Assembly (NCBI RefSeq): GCF_022200785.1
Contig: NZ_CP087585.1
Span: 3,658,001-3,722,000, forward strand
From: Pedobacter mucosus
Lineage (GTDB): Bacteria; Bacteroidota; Bacteroidia; Sphingobacteriales; Sphingobacteriaceae
DNA length: 64,000 nt
Direction: 5' to 3'
Of this stretch, positions 1 through 9,478 are shown piece by piece. Each line of letters opens with the position of its first letter. Within the stretch, counting starts at the first letter, position 1. The position numbers were made by a program, and so were the translations under genes. A model generated the notes under the pieces. That model had not been told where the DNA came from. It did no database searches and saw only the letters and a list, made by a program, of their open reading frames with translations.

Positions 1-3000
1 GTGCTACAGCCTTTAGTATCAGTTGCTGTAACTTCAAATGTTGGATTACCTATTGCGGTTGGTGTTCCGCTTACTAAACCACTTGGGGATAAAGTTAAAC
101 CAGCTGGTAGATTACTGCCTGTAGCCAAAGTATAAATGAAACCTGGTGTACCGCCAGTAGCTAATGGAAGCTGTTTGCTATAAGGAGATGCAATTGTTGC
201 ATTCGTTAAGGTTGTCCCTGCAAATATAATTGCTGGATTGACAGTAACAGTTACTGGAACCCTAGTTACATTTGAACAAGAGCCTTTACTTACCTGAACG
301 TAATAGGTAGTTGTTGAAGATAAAGCTGGAGTTGTAAAATTAGCTCCTGTGCCCACTTGTGTTCCACCTGTTGGGGCAGTAAACCAAGCTAACGTTGTAC
401 CACCATTTGCAGTTGCACTTAAAGTTGCTGTGGTACCTGAACAAATGGATTGAGCACCAGATATAAATGTTGGATTTGGATAAATTACAGTTGCACCATA
501 AACATCTAAACTTGTTAAAGCTGTAACTAATGCACCAAAACTAACCTGAACTCTATCGTAAGTTCCACCTGCTAAAACAGTTGCTGTGAAACGATTTCCC
601 GATAGAAGTTTAAGATCTAATAATGCGCCATTTAACTGCACTGTTCTTACAACTGATGTGCCATTGAAAATAGTAACGGTTACATTGTTTAATAAACCAA
701 CATCAGCTAAACCAGTTGGTAAAGCTAAGTCTAAACGGATACTATCCGTAGCTACTCCTGTAGAAGGAAAAATTAACTGTTGACGACCAATTGAACCAAC
801 ACCTACAGAAAGTGTTATTCTAGTAAAATTATTAGGATTAGCGTCCGTAGAATTACCTGCATCCGTTATACCGCAAACTAAACATAATCCGGTTATACCA
901 GAGCTTTGAGAATTAGCAGCATTACAAGCAGCACCACCACCATTGGTTAAAACAGTTACGGTTACAGGAACACGACTTGCGCTCTTACATCCATTTGTGC
1001 TAGTTGTTTCAATATAATAAATTTTTGTTGCCGTTAAAGCAGGAGTAGTGAAAGCGTTTCCTGATCCAACTTGCGTACCTGCTGTTGCTGCATCAAACCA
1101 TGCGATGGTGTTACCTGCATCAGCAGTTGCAGTTAATGTTGTAGTTTGACCAGCATTTATAACTTGACTATTAGTTGTTACTGTCGCTAAAGTAGCTGGT
1201 GGGTTAATGGATACAGAAACAGGTGTTCTTGTACTTGTTGCCGTTCCTGAAACTGCCTCTGCATAAAATATTGTTGCTGAGGTAACAGCTGGAGTTACAA
1301 AAGTACCATTGTTACCTGTTACTAATGGTGTGCTTCCTGTTGAAGCATACCAGTTATATGTTACGCCAGGCTGAAGGTTACTTACTGTTAAAGTAGCACT
1401 GCTACCAGTACATACAGTGGCAGAAGCTACTGTTGGAGCATCTACCGTTACAGTTATCGAATAAGTAGTAGTGGCCTTATTATTATTTGCATCTGTAGCA
1501 GTTAAAGAAACATTAAAGGTTCCGCCTTGTGTTGGAGTGCCAGTGATTTCTCTTGTAGTTGGATTAAAACTTAATCCTGGAGGAAGATTTGAAGCTACAT
1601 ATGAATAAGGAGCTGTTCCACCTGTTACTGCTGGTAGAATTTGCGTTGGATAAGGGTGATTAACAATTCCGTTTGGTAAAGTTTTAGATGGTAAACTTAG
1701 CGTTCCAATTACCTTAATTGAATAAGTATTGCTGGCTTGTTTACCTTGACTATCAGTTACTGTAACACCAATAATATAATTTCCTGCCTGTGTTGGTGTA
1801 CCAGAAACCGCTCTTGTGGTTGGGTTGTAAGCTAATCCAGCAGGAATATTTGAGCCAACATAAGTATAAGGACCAACACCGCCTGTTGCAACAGGTAGAA
1901 TCTGTGTGGCATAAACCGCTCCTTCTGTTCCATCTGGCAAAGTTGCCGCTGGTAATAAAAGTAAACTATTTACAGTGATACTATAATTAGTTGTAACCGA
2001 TTTTCCTTCAGCATCCGTTACGGTAACGGGAACAATGTAATTTCCAGCAGTTGTTGGCGTACCATTAATGGCTTTAGTTGTTGGATCAAAAGTTAATCCT
2101 GTAGGAAGACCTGTTGCCGAATAAGTGTAAGGCGTGGTACCTCCTGTTGCTGTTGGAATAACTTGTGTAGTATAAACGGTTCCAACAGTTCCATCAGCTA
2201 AAGTTGCTGCAGGTAACACTAACGGATCAGTGATTTTTACTGTATAGTTTGAAGTAATTGTATTTCCATTTGCATCTACAACTGTAATGGGAATGGTATA
2301 TAAACCAGGTTGTGTTGGTGTACCAGTTATTTCTCTAGTTGTTGGATTAAAACTTAACCCAGGAGGAACAGCTGTTGCAGAATATACATAAGGCCCTGTT
2401 CCACCAGTTGCAGTTGGAATAGTTTGAGTTGGATAAACCGTTCCTGTCAAACCATCAGGCAATGCACCTGGAGTAAGCACTAAAGAAGAAGTTACTGTTA
2501 AACTATATGGAGCAGTTACATTACAACCTTTGGTATCCGTAGCCACTACTGAGAAAGTATAAACGTTTGGTACAGTTGGCGTACCTGAAATTACACCAGT
2601 TGTTGATAAACTTAAACCAGTTGGCAATAAACTTCCTGTTGCCAAAGCGTAAGTATAACCAGGTGTTCCACCTGTAGCTACGTCTAGTTGTTTAGTGTAA
2701 GGGAAGCCTGGTGTTGCATTTGTTAATGTTGAACCATTAAAAATTATTTGTGGGTTAACTGTTATAACAACAGGAACCCTTGCAGATTCTGCCGTACAAC
2801 CCAAGGTTCTGGCAGAAACGTAATATGTTTTATTAGCAGTTAAAGGAGGTGTAGTATAAGTACCATTATAAGCAACAGTTTGCAATGGTGTTCCGCCTTC
2901 TGCTGTATCATACCAAATAAGTTCATTTGTACTCGCCGTTGTAGCATTTAAAGCTACAGCACTGTTATAACATGCGGCAATTGCGTTGCTTGCTGGCGAA

Positions 3001-4199
3001 GTAAAAGTTGGTCTTCCGGCAGAGCGGGTTACACCATAAACGTCAATTGTTTGGGTTAAGTTTGCATTAACGAGTGATGACAGGGTTACCTTCACCCGAT
3101 CAAAAGGTACACCAGGCGAAAATGGAAGATTAACAATTGATCCATTATTAAGAAGTCCAAGCAATTCCAGACTTAATAAACTTTGATTTATAGCTTGTGT
3201 ATAAACTTCGGTATTACCATTATAAGCCGTAACCCTAATGTTATTTAAAAGACCGAGGTTTAAAAGTGCCGAAGAAGTTTTGAATCTTAAATTAAAATCA
3301 TCAGTGGCATTAGAGGGTGTTGAAAAATAAAAATGTTGACTAGCAGTTCCACCTACCGCAAGAACACCTAAACTGATTTGAGAGAAGTTATTTGGATCAG
3401 CATCAATTGCCCGTTCACTATTAATTACGCCAGAATTCCCCAAACGCAATGCATCAAGGGTAATTCCTGTTCCTTCAAAACTAGTTACAAACGCTTGTGC
3501 GCAAGGATCGGTACCAGAAGTATGGAATGCATAATAAACTTTCGTGTTATTATTTGCGCCTAGTAACAACGCATTGGTATTATCTCTAATAATTACTCGG
3601 TCGTAAATCTGGTTTGGTGTAATGGCTACATAAAACTTTCCTAAGCCATCTTTAACTAGGCGAAGGTTGCTATTGGTAAACTGTCCGCTGCTTGAACCAT
3701 CTGTTACAATTGTACCCGAAGCATTTTTAGCAGCGATATAAAAACTATGGTTTCCTAAAACAACGTTTCCTAAAACATTGGCCAATAACCCACCCAAATT
3801 ACCGCCCAACAATGCATTTAATAAGTCAGGATCAGAATCTATCCTGATATAGGTGGTGGTATTTGCGGGCACGTTTGTTGGAAACTTTAATTCCAGCTCT
3901 CCACTATAAGCTAAAATATTTAATGCAATACCTCCTGATGATTTTACCGTTGCAAATGTATTCTCATCACCTGTGGTCGCATTTGTCGGATTATCAACGG
4001 TCGTTACTGAACATGGACCCAAACCAAGCAGACCACAACCAGTAAGACTGGTGGCATTTGCAGATGCAGTTGCCGTAGTTGCATAATTTTTAGTTTGTGA
4101 ATACGAATTCGAATAAAACAGCGTTAATAATATGATTATTGCAAATGTTTGAACACTGCGCAGCATACCTTTGAGGGAATGAGAGGTTAAGATTTTCAT
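1..4199 (-). CDS. Giant modular surface protein with Ig-like and putative-Ig repeats (N-terminal part, runs off left edge)
   Basis: The minus strand is open from an ATG at 4199 to the window edge (1399 codons, no stop), so the C-terminus is missing. Residues 1-34 form a signal peptide ending near NSYSQ. Next come modules containing a D-x-x-P-N-N-F motif and a YDRV/FDRV-x-V motif (about 3030-3440 and 490-950, with a weaker relative at the N-terminus). There are four CHU_C-type Ig-like domains with YYV/FYAE strands (about 2760-3025, 1200-1450, 955-1200 and 240-490). Five consecutive putative-Ig repeats (He_PIG type) of about 87 residues, each with P-x-GL and GTPT, cover 2760-1450, and a sixth starts at 240. 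Such proteins are normally exported by the type IX secretion system, so a T9SS C-terminal signal is expected outside the window. The likely role is adhesion or gliding, by inference. Confidence 0.85.
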   Translation of the reverse strand, partial: MKILTSHSLKGMLRSVQTFAIIILLTLFYSNSYSQTKNYATTATASANATSLTGCGLLGLGPCSVTTVDNPTNATTGDENTFATVKSSGGIALNILAYSGELELKFPTNVPANTTTYIRIDSDPDLLNALLGGNLGGLLANVLGNVVLGNHSFYIAAKNASGTIVTDGSSSGQFTNSNLRLVKDGLGKFYVAITPNQIYDRVIIRDNTNALLLGANNNTKVYYAFHTSGTDPCAQAFVTSFEGTGITLDALRLGNSGVINSERAIDADPNNFSQISLGVLAVGGTASQHFYFSTPSNATDDFNLRFKTSSALLNLGLLNNIRVTAYNGNTEVYTQAINQSLLSLELLGLLNNGSIVNLPFSPGVPFDRVKVTLSSLVNANLTQTIDVYGVTRSAGRPTFTSPASNAIAACYNSAVALNATTASTNELIWYDTAEGGTPLQTVAYNGTYTTPPLTANKTYYVSARTLGCTAESARVPVVITVNPQIIFNGSTLTNATPGFPYTKQLDVATGGTPGYTYALATGSLLPTGLSLSTTGVISGTPTVPNVYTFSVVATDTKGCNVTAPYSLTVTSSLVLTPGALPDGLTGTVYPTQTIPTATGGTGPYVYSATAVPPGLSFNPTTREITGTPTQPGLYTIPITVVDANGNTITSNYTVKITDPLVLPAATLADGTVGTVYTTQVIPTATGGTTPYTYSATGLPTGLTFDPTTKAINGTPTTAGNYIVPVTVTDAEGKSVTTNYSITVNSLLLLPAATLPDGTEGAVYATQILPVATGGVGPYTYVGSNIPAGLAYNPTTRAVSGTPTQAGNYIIGVTVTDSQGKQASNTYSIKVIGTLSLPSKTLPNGIVNHPYPTQILPAVTGGTAPYSYVASNLPPGLSFNPTTREITGTPTQGGTFNVSLTATDANNNKATTTYSITVTVDAPTVASATVCTGSSATLTVSNLQPGVTYNWYASTGSTPLVTGNNGTFVTPAVTSATIFYAEAVSGTATSTRTPVSVSINPPATLATVTTNSQVINAGQTTTLTATADAGNTIAWFDAATAGTQVGSGNAFTTPALTATKIYYIETTSTNGCKSASRVPVTVTVLTNGGGAACNAANSQSSGITGLCLVCGITDAGNSTDANPNNFTRITLSVGVGSIGRQQLIFPSTGVATDSIRLDLALPTGLADVGLLNNVTVTIFNGTSVVRTVQLNGALLDLKLLSGNRFTATVLAGGTYDRVQVSFGALVTALTSLDVYGATVIYPNPTFISGAQSICSGTTATLSATANGGTTLAWFTAPTGGTQVGTGANFTTPALSSTTTYYVQVSKGSCSNVTRVPVTVTVNPAIIFAGTTLTNATIASPYSKQLPLATGGTPGFIYTLATGSNLPAGLTLSPSGLVSGTPTAIGNPTFEVTATDTKGCS

Positions 4200-4261
4200 A
4201 TTTCAAGTATCATATGGGTGATTGCAACTGCCTATCCATTAGGATTACAAGCAGTTTGGAT

Positions 4262-4269
4262 CAAATCTA
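4262..4269 (-). promoter_or_regulatory. Possible -7 box (TAnnTTTG) of the giant surface protein gene
   Basis: On the minus strand the bases read TAGATTTG, an exact match to the Bacteroidota -7 consensus TAnnTTTG, about 63 bases before the ATG at 4199. No clear TTTG -33 box lies at the expected distance, so this is a half match. The rest of the 222-base divergent spacer (4200-4421) is AT-rich with a T10 run near 4350 and no other recognisable site. Confidence 0.35.
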
Positions 4270-4421
4270 CATTACCAGATATACTCTTTAATATTCATTA
4301 CTGTTCATTAATATTTCGCTTCGCTCTATTCATTTCGTTCATACTTATTTTTTTTTTAGATTATTTCTTTTACATCGTGAAATTATGATGACATTAGCAC
4401 TGTTATCTATCTGCACTGTTG

Positions 4422-7004
4422 ATGAACCCTAATGAACTCCTTATAGAACTCAGGAAGTTCGTGCTTATAAAATCTGGGCTGAGAAATATCGACCCTGGAC
4501 ATTGTAAGTTCATTTCTGAGTACGTTTTTCATGATACAAAAAACTATGTTAGTGAAACCACTATTAAAAGGTTTTTTGGATTTGCTAATACCCTACATAA
4601 ATTTTCTTTATTTACATTAAACAGTTTATCACAGTATATTGGTTATACTGACTGGGATTCTTTTTGTAAGGATAAAGAAAATGAAACTTTCTCTACCCAG
4701 AGCGTATGGCAGGATCTTAAGTTAAAAACACAGGTAGTAAATGATGTATCATTAATTACTAAGAGGAATAACTCTGGAGTTCCTTTTAAAGCAACCGCTA
4801 ATCGTAATTTTTTTTATCCTGATTTTGATTACTTTTTAAAAAATGATTATCAATTTACCACGATAAGTGCCCATCCAGGTCATGGAAAATCGATTTTACT
4901 CGCACATTTAGTTGAGAACTTTTTTTACTCAGAAAGTGCTCCATATAAAAACGATATTATATTAATCGTTAGCGCCAACAGCATAAATTCTATAATTCAA
5001 AGCGGATCTAACTTAAAAGACTGGTTTTTAAAAGAATTTAAATTTGAAAGTGTAGCAGAGCTAGTAAGTTATTTTAAAAAAAGACCGGATAAACAAGAAG
5101 GTAAGTTTGTTTTATTTATTGATGGTGTTGATGAGTATTTATCGAAGGAAAAATATTTTAAAATTTTTACTGAGTTTTTGCATAGTGTTGAAGAAAACAG
5201 CTTTTTAAAAATTGTATTAATATTAAGAACAAATACATGGGTGAATCTTCAGCCAGCAATAACAGGTTCTGCCTTTTTAACAAACTCTTGGTATAAAGGA
5301 ATCTTTTATAATACTGATGCCCATAGTAATGTACCTGCTTTAAGTTTAGAAGAAATTCTTTTTACACTTAGTAATATCGAAGGAAAGCCAATTATTAAAA
5401 GCAACCTAAGCCCAACCCTACTTAACCTATTTAAGGTGCCATTTTGGTTACAGGTATATTATAATTTGAAAAGTGAAAATAACTTACTAGAACTTAACAA
5501 CCCATTATTATGCTATGAATTAACGAGCTTCTTCCTGGAGAAAAAAATATTCTTATCTAAAAAAAGTACTGAAAAAACCTATCTTCTAAAAAAGATAAGT
5601 GAATTAATTTTAAATGAAAGTAATAACAAACAAACAGTAGATAAAGAGAAAATTTTCGCCTTTATAAATCTACATCCTGAAGCATATAGTGAACTGTTAC
5701 TCGATGGCATAATTATCGAGGAAAAAAGATTAAATGCCTCAATCTTAACGGAAGTTATCCGTTTTATCAATACAGATATATATACTTACTTTATTTTTAT
5801 ACAAATTACTGAAAAGTATAATTATAAAACTTCCGCAGACTTTTTTCATTATATCCATTTAAATTTTACGCCTCAAAATCTACTTAGGCATCATTTATTA
5901 AACTGGTCGATTAGATTTTGTATCAATAGAAATGAAATAGCACAATTAAAAAACATATTCAAGCTTCCATTTACAAACACAGAGAAAAACGATTCGTTCG
6001 ATTTCATTTGTAACGTATCAATGTTTGAGTTGAATAAACAAAATTCGCATTTTAACAGGCATACAATTGATATTGAATTTATTGATATTATGGTAATGGG
6101 TAGAACCATGAGCAGCCTCTATAAGGATACGATAAAAGCAGTTTCAAACCATGTTTTGAATGATGATGTACAAATTATGCTTCATATTATTGAGTGTAAT
6201 ATTGCGCTAATTGATATAGATAAGGTTGCCTTGGTAAATACGATGCAATCAATGAAAAGAAATTATAAAAAGTTGGGAGAGCTTTTTAGAATTAATCCCT
6301 ATGATTTGATTTTATATTTCTACAATAACATTATTAATAAATCGACAGAAGGAAAATCGCTAAATGAAAAAGTAGTTAAACTTTGCAGGCAAATAAGCAA
6401 AAGTGAACCTAAAAAGAACACAGCGCTTACCACTTTAGAGATGCTTACTTTCGAGCTAATATTATCAACATTATATGCTCAAAAGAATTATGCAGAATGC
6501 CATCGCTTTATAATGGCTATTTTAAATGAGTATCCAAGCATTTTTTATATTAGACACGCTGTTTTTGCTCCAATTCTACTTATCCAATTAGGGCAGACAT
6601 ACCTCAAATTGAATTATTTAAAAAAAGCACAACGGATAATTCAATTTTTGGATAAAATTATTAGTAGCGAATACTCCTTTTACACCCAATTCATTATTGT
6701 ATCTTTTGATATCTTAAAAGCTAACTTCCATAATAGCACTCAGAATTACAAGCAAGCCTTAATAGAAATAAATGAAGGATTAATTTTAGCGATTAAGCAA
6801 GAATTTAAGTTGCCTCAAATTTCGCTCATGTTAGTTAAAGTAGAATCCTTAAAACAAAGCGATAATACAGAAGAGGTTTCAAATATAATTAAAGAACTTT
6901 TATACTTTCTAAAACTTCATAAAATTTCCATGCCAGAATATACCAACTTAAGCGGTGGTGAATTTGAACAAACCTTTAAAGTACTCAAATCTTTTAAGCA
7001 ATAA
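4422..7004 (+). CDS. STAND-like P-loop NTPase with helical C-terminus, function unknown
   Basis: The protein has 860 residues from the ATG at 4422; a TTG one codon upstream is in frame but less likely. Residues 1-85 form a small helical domain with S-E-T-T-I-K-R-F-F-G-F, a pattern I associate with the N-termini of other Bacteroidota NTPases and which could bind DNA. A Walker A-like motif AHPGHGKS lies at 150-157, with Ala where the first Gly is usual. A Walker B motif VLFIDGVDE lies near 229-237, followed by a sensor-like ILRT. Residues from about 560 to the end are helical and TPR-like. This architecture resembles STAND ATPases (MalT-like regulators, NACHT or Avs defence proteins). The gene stands alone and diverges from the giant adhesin gene. 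It appears more AT-rich than its neighbours, which may point to transfer. Whether it is a regulator or a defence protein cannot be decided here. Confidence 0.75.
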   Translation: MNPNELLIELRKFVLIKSGLRNIDPGHCKFISEYVFHDTKNYVSETTIKRFFGFANTLHKFSLFTLNSLSQYIGYTDWDSFCKDKENETFSTQSVWQDLKLKTQVVNDVSLITKRNNSGVPFKATANRNFFYPDFDYFLKNDYQFTTISAHPGHGKSILLAHLVENFFYSESAPYKNDIILIVSANSINSIIQSGSNLKDWFLKEFKFESVAELVSYFKKRPDKQEGKFVLFIDGVDEYLSKEKYFKIFTEFLHSVEENSFLKIVLILRTNTWVNLQPAITGSAFLTNSWYKGIFYNTDAHSNVPALSLEEILFTLSNIEGKPIIKSNLSPTLLNLFKVPFWLQVYYNLKSENNLLELNNPLLCYELTSFFLEKKIFLSKKSTEKTYLLKKISELILNESNNKQTVDKEKIFAFINLHPEAYSELLLDGIIIEEKRLNASILTEVIRFINTDIYTYFIFIQITEKYNYKTSADFFHYIHLNFTPQNLLRHHLLNWSIRFCINRNEIAQLKNIFKLPFTNTEKNDSFDFICNVSMFELNKQNSHFNRHTIDIEFIDIMVMGRTMSSLYKDTIKAVSNHVLNDDVQIMLHIIECNIALIDIDKVALVNTMQSMKRNYKKLGELFRINPYDLILYFYNNIINKSTEGKSLNEKVVKLCRQISKSEPKKNTALTTLEMLTFELILSTLYAQKNYAECHRFIMAILNEYPSIFYIRHAVFAPILLIQLGQTYLKLNYLKKAQRIIQFLDKIISSEYSFYTQFIIVSFDILKANFHNSTQNYKQALIEINEGLILAIKQEFKLPQISLMLVKVESLKQSDNTEEVSNIIKELLYFLKLHKISMPEYTNLSGGEFEQTFKVLKSFKQ

Positions 7005-7006
7005 AA

Positions 7007-7040
7007 AAGGGTTCTGTTAAATCACATTTACAGAACCCTT
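7007..7040. terminator. Bidirectional hairpin terminator between convergent genes
   Basis: A perfect 11-base stem (AAGGGTTCTGT with its complement) and a 12-base loop lie between the stop of the NTPase gene and the stop of the OmpA-like gene. On the minus strand it is followed by a T6 tract, giving a strong intrinsic terminator for the OmpA-like gene. It can also stop plus-strand transcripts. Confidence 0.85.
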
Positions 7041-7061
7041 GTTACATCTTATTGAATTATA

Positions 7062-7901
7062 CTATTTTATTAAATTATATAGTTCATCTAATTTAGGCGA
7101 CAGCACAATTTCAATCCTTCTATTTTTACTTCTTTCATCGGCCGATGTATTAACACCTAATGGTTGAAATTCTCCCTTTCCAGTTGCCGTCATCCTAACG
7201 CTTTCTACCTTCGAATTTTCAGTTAAATAGCGAACAACAGAGGTGGCACGTAAAACGCTTAAGTCCCAATTGTCTTTAATTTGGCCTAGATTATTTATTT
7301 TTTGATTATCCGTATGACCTTCAACAGCAATATTTATTTCTGGTTGCTGCTTTAAAATAATAGCCAGCTGTGTTAACGCTTGCTTTCCTTTTTCATCAAT
7401 AATTATACTTCCCGAAGGAAAAAGCAATTTGTCAGTAAGCGACACATAAACTTTACCGTTTTTGATTTCCACAGTTAGGCCATTTTGTGTAAAGCCTAAT
7501 AATGCTTTTTGCAGTTTCTCTTTTAACGAATTGGTTGCCTCATCACGTTTACGTAATACTTCCTCAACTTCTTTCAATCGCTTTTCTCTGGCAGCTAAAT
7601 CTCCAGAAAGTTTAGTGATTTCTGATGAACTATTATTTTTAAGCTTTTTATAATTTGCATCAACATCATAATAATTACTTTGCAAATCTCTAAGCTCGTC
7701 GGCCATTAATGCGGTATCTTTTTTAAGTTTTCCAACTTCTTTTTCAAGATTTTCAATTTTAATTAATCCTTCGTTAAAAGCAGTGTATAAAGAATCTTTA
7801 CTTCCTAAAAGTGCTTTATACTTTTTTGGTGATAACACTACACATGAAGTTAAAGACGAAACGAAAAGGAGAAGGGCAAAAGCTAAATAAGTGTTTTTCA
7901 T
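7062..7901 (-). CDS. OmpA-family lipoprotein with coiled coil
   Basis: The start is placed at the ATG at 7901 (279 residues) because a lipoprotein signal follows at once (MKNTYLAFALLLF, lipobox SLTSC). The open frame extends upstream, but that part is not signal-like. Residues 40-140 are a charged heptad-rich coiled coil. The C-terminal 120 residues are an OmpA peptidoglycan-binding domain with VEGHTDN, NWDLSVLRA and RSKNRRIEI; the Asp and Arg that bind diaminopimelate are present. The protein probably tethers the outer membrane to peptidoglycan. It is a single gene ended by the hairpin at 7007-7040. Confidence 0.9.
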   Translation of the reverse strand: MKNTYLAFALLLFVSSLTSCVVLSPKKYKALLGSKDSLYTAFNEGLIKIENLEKEVGKLKKDTALMADELRDLQSNYYDVDANYKKLKNNSSSEITKLSGDLAAREKRLKEVEEVLRKRDEATNSLKEKLQKALLGFTQNGLTVEIKNGKVYVSLTDKLLFPSGSIIIDEKGKQALTQLAIILKQQPEINIAVEGHTDNQKINNLGQIKDNWDLSVLRATSVVRYLTENSKVESVRMTATGKGEFQPLGVNTSADERSKNRRIEIVLSPKLDELYNLIK

Positions 7902-8001
7902 AATATTAATGGTGATAATTTTTTGATGATGGGAAATAGTTAATCGTTTATTTGCTAAATTATGATCATAACATAGACTTTTAACTGACAACTATTAACC
8001 A

Positions 8002-8661
8002 TTATTGCTCTATTGCACTTCGTAAAAATACAACTAAGGGATGTACTACTTTAAAATAACTTATCAACTTATTAACCAGATCTGGATTAAAAAATTCCTT
8101 ATCTTCTAATCTCATAGAAGCCTCAAAACTTTTCAGTTTCAGAAATTCAATATTTGGATCTGCTGGATCATAACCTTTTGGCGCATTTTTTAAAGAGTTG
8201 CCAGTTCCTAACTGAAAGTTTTCTCTAAATTCTTTATTGTTAATTACTTCTTTAAATTCGTCAATATTGTAATCAATTTCCTGGCGGATGAGTTTTAAAT
8301 GCGGCGCCTCAGGCATCCAATAACCACCAGCTATAAAACTTTTACCGGGTTGAATATGAAGGTAATAACCTGGTTCATTTCCGCCTTTTTTAGCTGAAAA
8401 CCATATTCCAAAATTGTTCTTATAAGGATCTTTATTTTTACTAAAACGTACATCACGGTAAATTCGCATTAGGCTTTTTTTAGGATCGGCCTCTGCAGAT
8501 AGTAAAGGATCAACTTTCGAAAGCCCCAAAATAAGCTCGCTTACAAGGATTAAAACGTCAGATTTTGCTTCTTCATATCTTGGCTTGTTAATGGCGAACC
8601 ATTCACGGTTATTGTTTTCGGCAACCTCTTGTATGAATTTAAGGGTTTCTTGTTTTAACAT
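8002..8661 (-). CDS. DUF2461 family protein
   Basis: The protein has 219 residues with no signal or membrane segment, so it is cytoplasmic. It matches the DUF2461/TIGR02453 family by the N-terminal NREWFAINKPRYEEAKSD, the central RIYRDVRFSKNKDPYKNN and the GGYWMPEAP stretch. The length is usual for the family. Its biochemical function is unknown. It is followed about 100 bases downstream by the OmpA-like gene and is not clearly co-transcribed with it. Confidence 0.85.
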   Translation of the reverse strand: MLKQETLKFIQEVAENNNREWFAINKPRYEEAKSDVLILVSELILGLSKVDPLLSAEADPKKSLMRIYRDVRFSKNKDPYKNNFGIWFSAKKGGNEPGYYLHIQPGKSFIAGGYWMPEAPHLKLIRQEIDYNIDEFKEVINNKEFRENFQLGTGNSLKNAPKGYDPADPNIEFLKLKSFEASMRLEDKEFFNPDLVNKLISYFKVVHPLVVFLRSAIEQ

Positions 8662-8707
8662 TGAATTAGAATAGGGATGTAATATGCAAATTTTGATTCT
8701 GCCTTAC

Positions 8708-9103
8708 TTACTTATCATAATAAGGTTTATACTTTATATTTGGAGAAAGCACATGTAAAAGGATGATTCTTGAGTAGCGATAATTAAATGGCGAAAGAAT
8801 AAAACAACCCGCAAATATTACGATTAAATAAGTCCAAAAAGTATCATCAACCAATGGACCGAACAGCAAATAGGTTAGAAAACTAGCGAAAAGCATTTCG
8901 ATAACATTCATAGCATAACTAACATACATTGCTGCATAAAAATAGCCTGGTTCTATTTCTATTCTTTGGGCACAATTACCACAAATTTCTTTGGTATGCT
9001 GAATGTTAAAACCATACATACTTCCGGTAAAAACATCTCCTCTTCGGCAATGCGGGCACTTACAATGTACAATTGCATATAACTTTGAGGTTTTGCCCGT
9101 CAT
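8708..9103 (-). CDS. DUF983 family membrane protein with zinc-ribbon cysteines
   Basis: The protein has 131 residues. An N-terminal CPHCRRGDVF and a second CGNC about 25 residues later look like a zinc ribbon. They are followed by EPGYFYAAMYVSYA and two hydrophobic segments, the usual DUF983 layout. Its ATG at 9103 directly abuts the stop of the 90-residue gene upstream (9104-9106), so the two should be translationally coupled. DUF983 genes occur near oxidase genes in many bacteria, but the role is not known. Confidence 0.85.
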   Translation of the reverse strand: MTGKTSKLYAIVHCKCPHCRRGDVFTGSMYGFNIQHTKEICGNCAQRIEIEPGYFYAAMYVSYAMNVIEMLFASFLTYLLFGPLVDDTFWTYLIVIFAGCFILSPFNYRYSRIILLHVLSPNIKYKPYYDK

Positions 9104-9376
9104 TTAATTTAAATGGATTTTCTCTTGTTTCATATTGATATGAACATTCTTTTTACGGAACTTTTTATACCAGACAACTCCAACAACAATAGCCATTAAA
9201 TATGGTACCGCTAACAAATACAATACGCCAGTATTTAATCCTGCTGATATGGTATTTCCATTTTTTACACCCTGTTCTGCATTGATACTGCACATGGCAC
9301 ATTGGGCATTTGCGCTCGGCACTATTGCGAAGATAATTCCCAATAAAAATATAATCAAAAATACTTTCCGTTTCAT
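9104..9376 (-). CDS. Small exported membrane protein with CxxC after the signal peptide
   Basis: The protein has 90 residues. A signal peptide ends in PSANAQ and is followed at once by CAMC (residues 26-29). Residues 46-69 are one membrane segment, and the tail is basic (YKKFRKKN). The cysteine pair would sit at the periplasmic membrane surface and could bind metal or be redox active. The gene abuts the DUF983 gene. I recognise no named family, although similar small proteins seem common in Bacteroidota. The start is supported by the good signal sequence. Confidence 0.75.
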   Translation of the reverse strand: MKRKVFLIIFLLGIIFAIVPSANAQCAMCSINAEQGVKNGNTISAGLNTGVLYLLAVPYLMAIVVGVVWYKKFRKKNVHINMKQEKIHLN

Positions 9377-9427
9377 TACTACAAATATAAGGATTAAACG
9401 TATTGAGGGACTTAAAAATTATGTCAT

Positions 9428-9462
9428 AAAAAAAGCTCTCAAAATAAATTTCGAGAGCTTTT
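9428..9462 (-). terminator. Intrinsic terminator of the SusCD locus
   Basis: A 10-base perfect stem (AAAAGCTCTC with its complement) and a 12-base loop lie just after the DUF4302 gene stop on the minus strand. The T-run extends through the base of the stem. This marks the 3' end of the uptake operon. Confidence 0.88.
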
Positions 9463-9478
9463 AAAAAAGAAAATAATG

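Noticed and set aside
586..783. Several 60-70 codon plus-strand open frames within 1-4199
   Set aside because: They are antisense shadows of the long minus-strand coding region and do not look like proteins.
1450..2760. Regular 261-base repeats as a CRISPR or satellite array
   Set aside because: The repeats keep one open frame and encode putative-Ig domains; there are no short identical repeats with unique spacers.
7902..7991. Longer N-terminus of the OmpA-like protein
   Set aside because: The added 30 residues precede a perfect lipoprotein signal and are not signal-like themselves.
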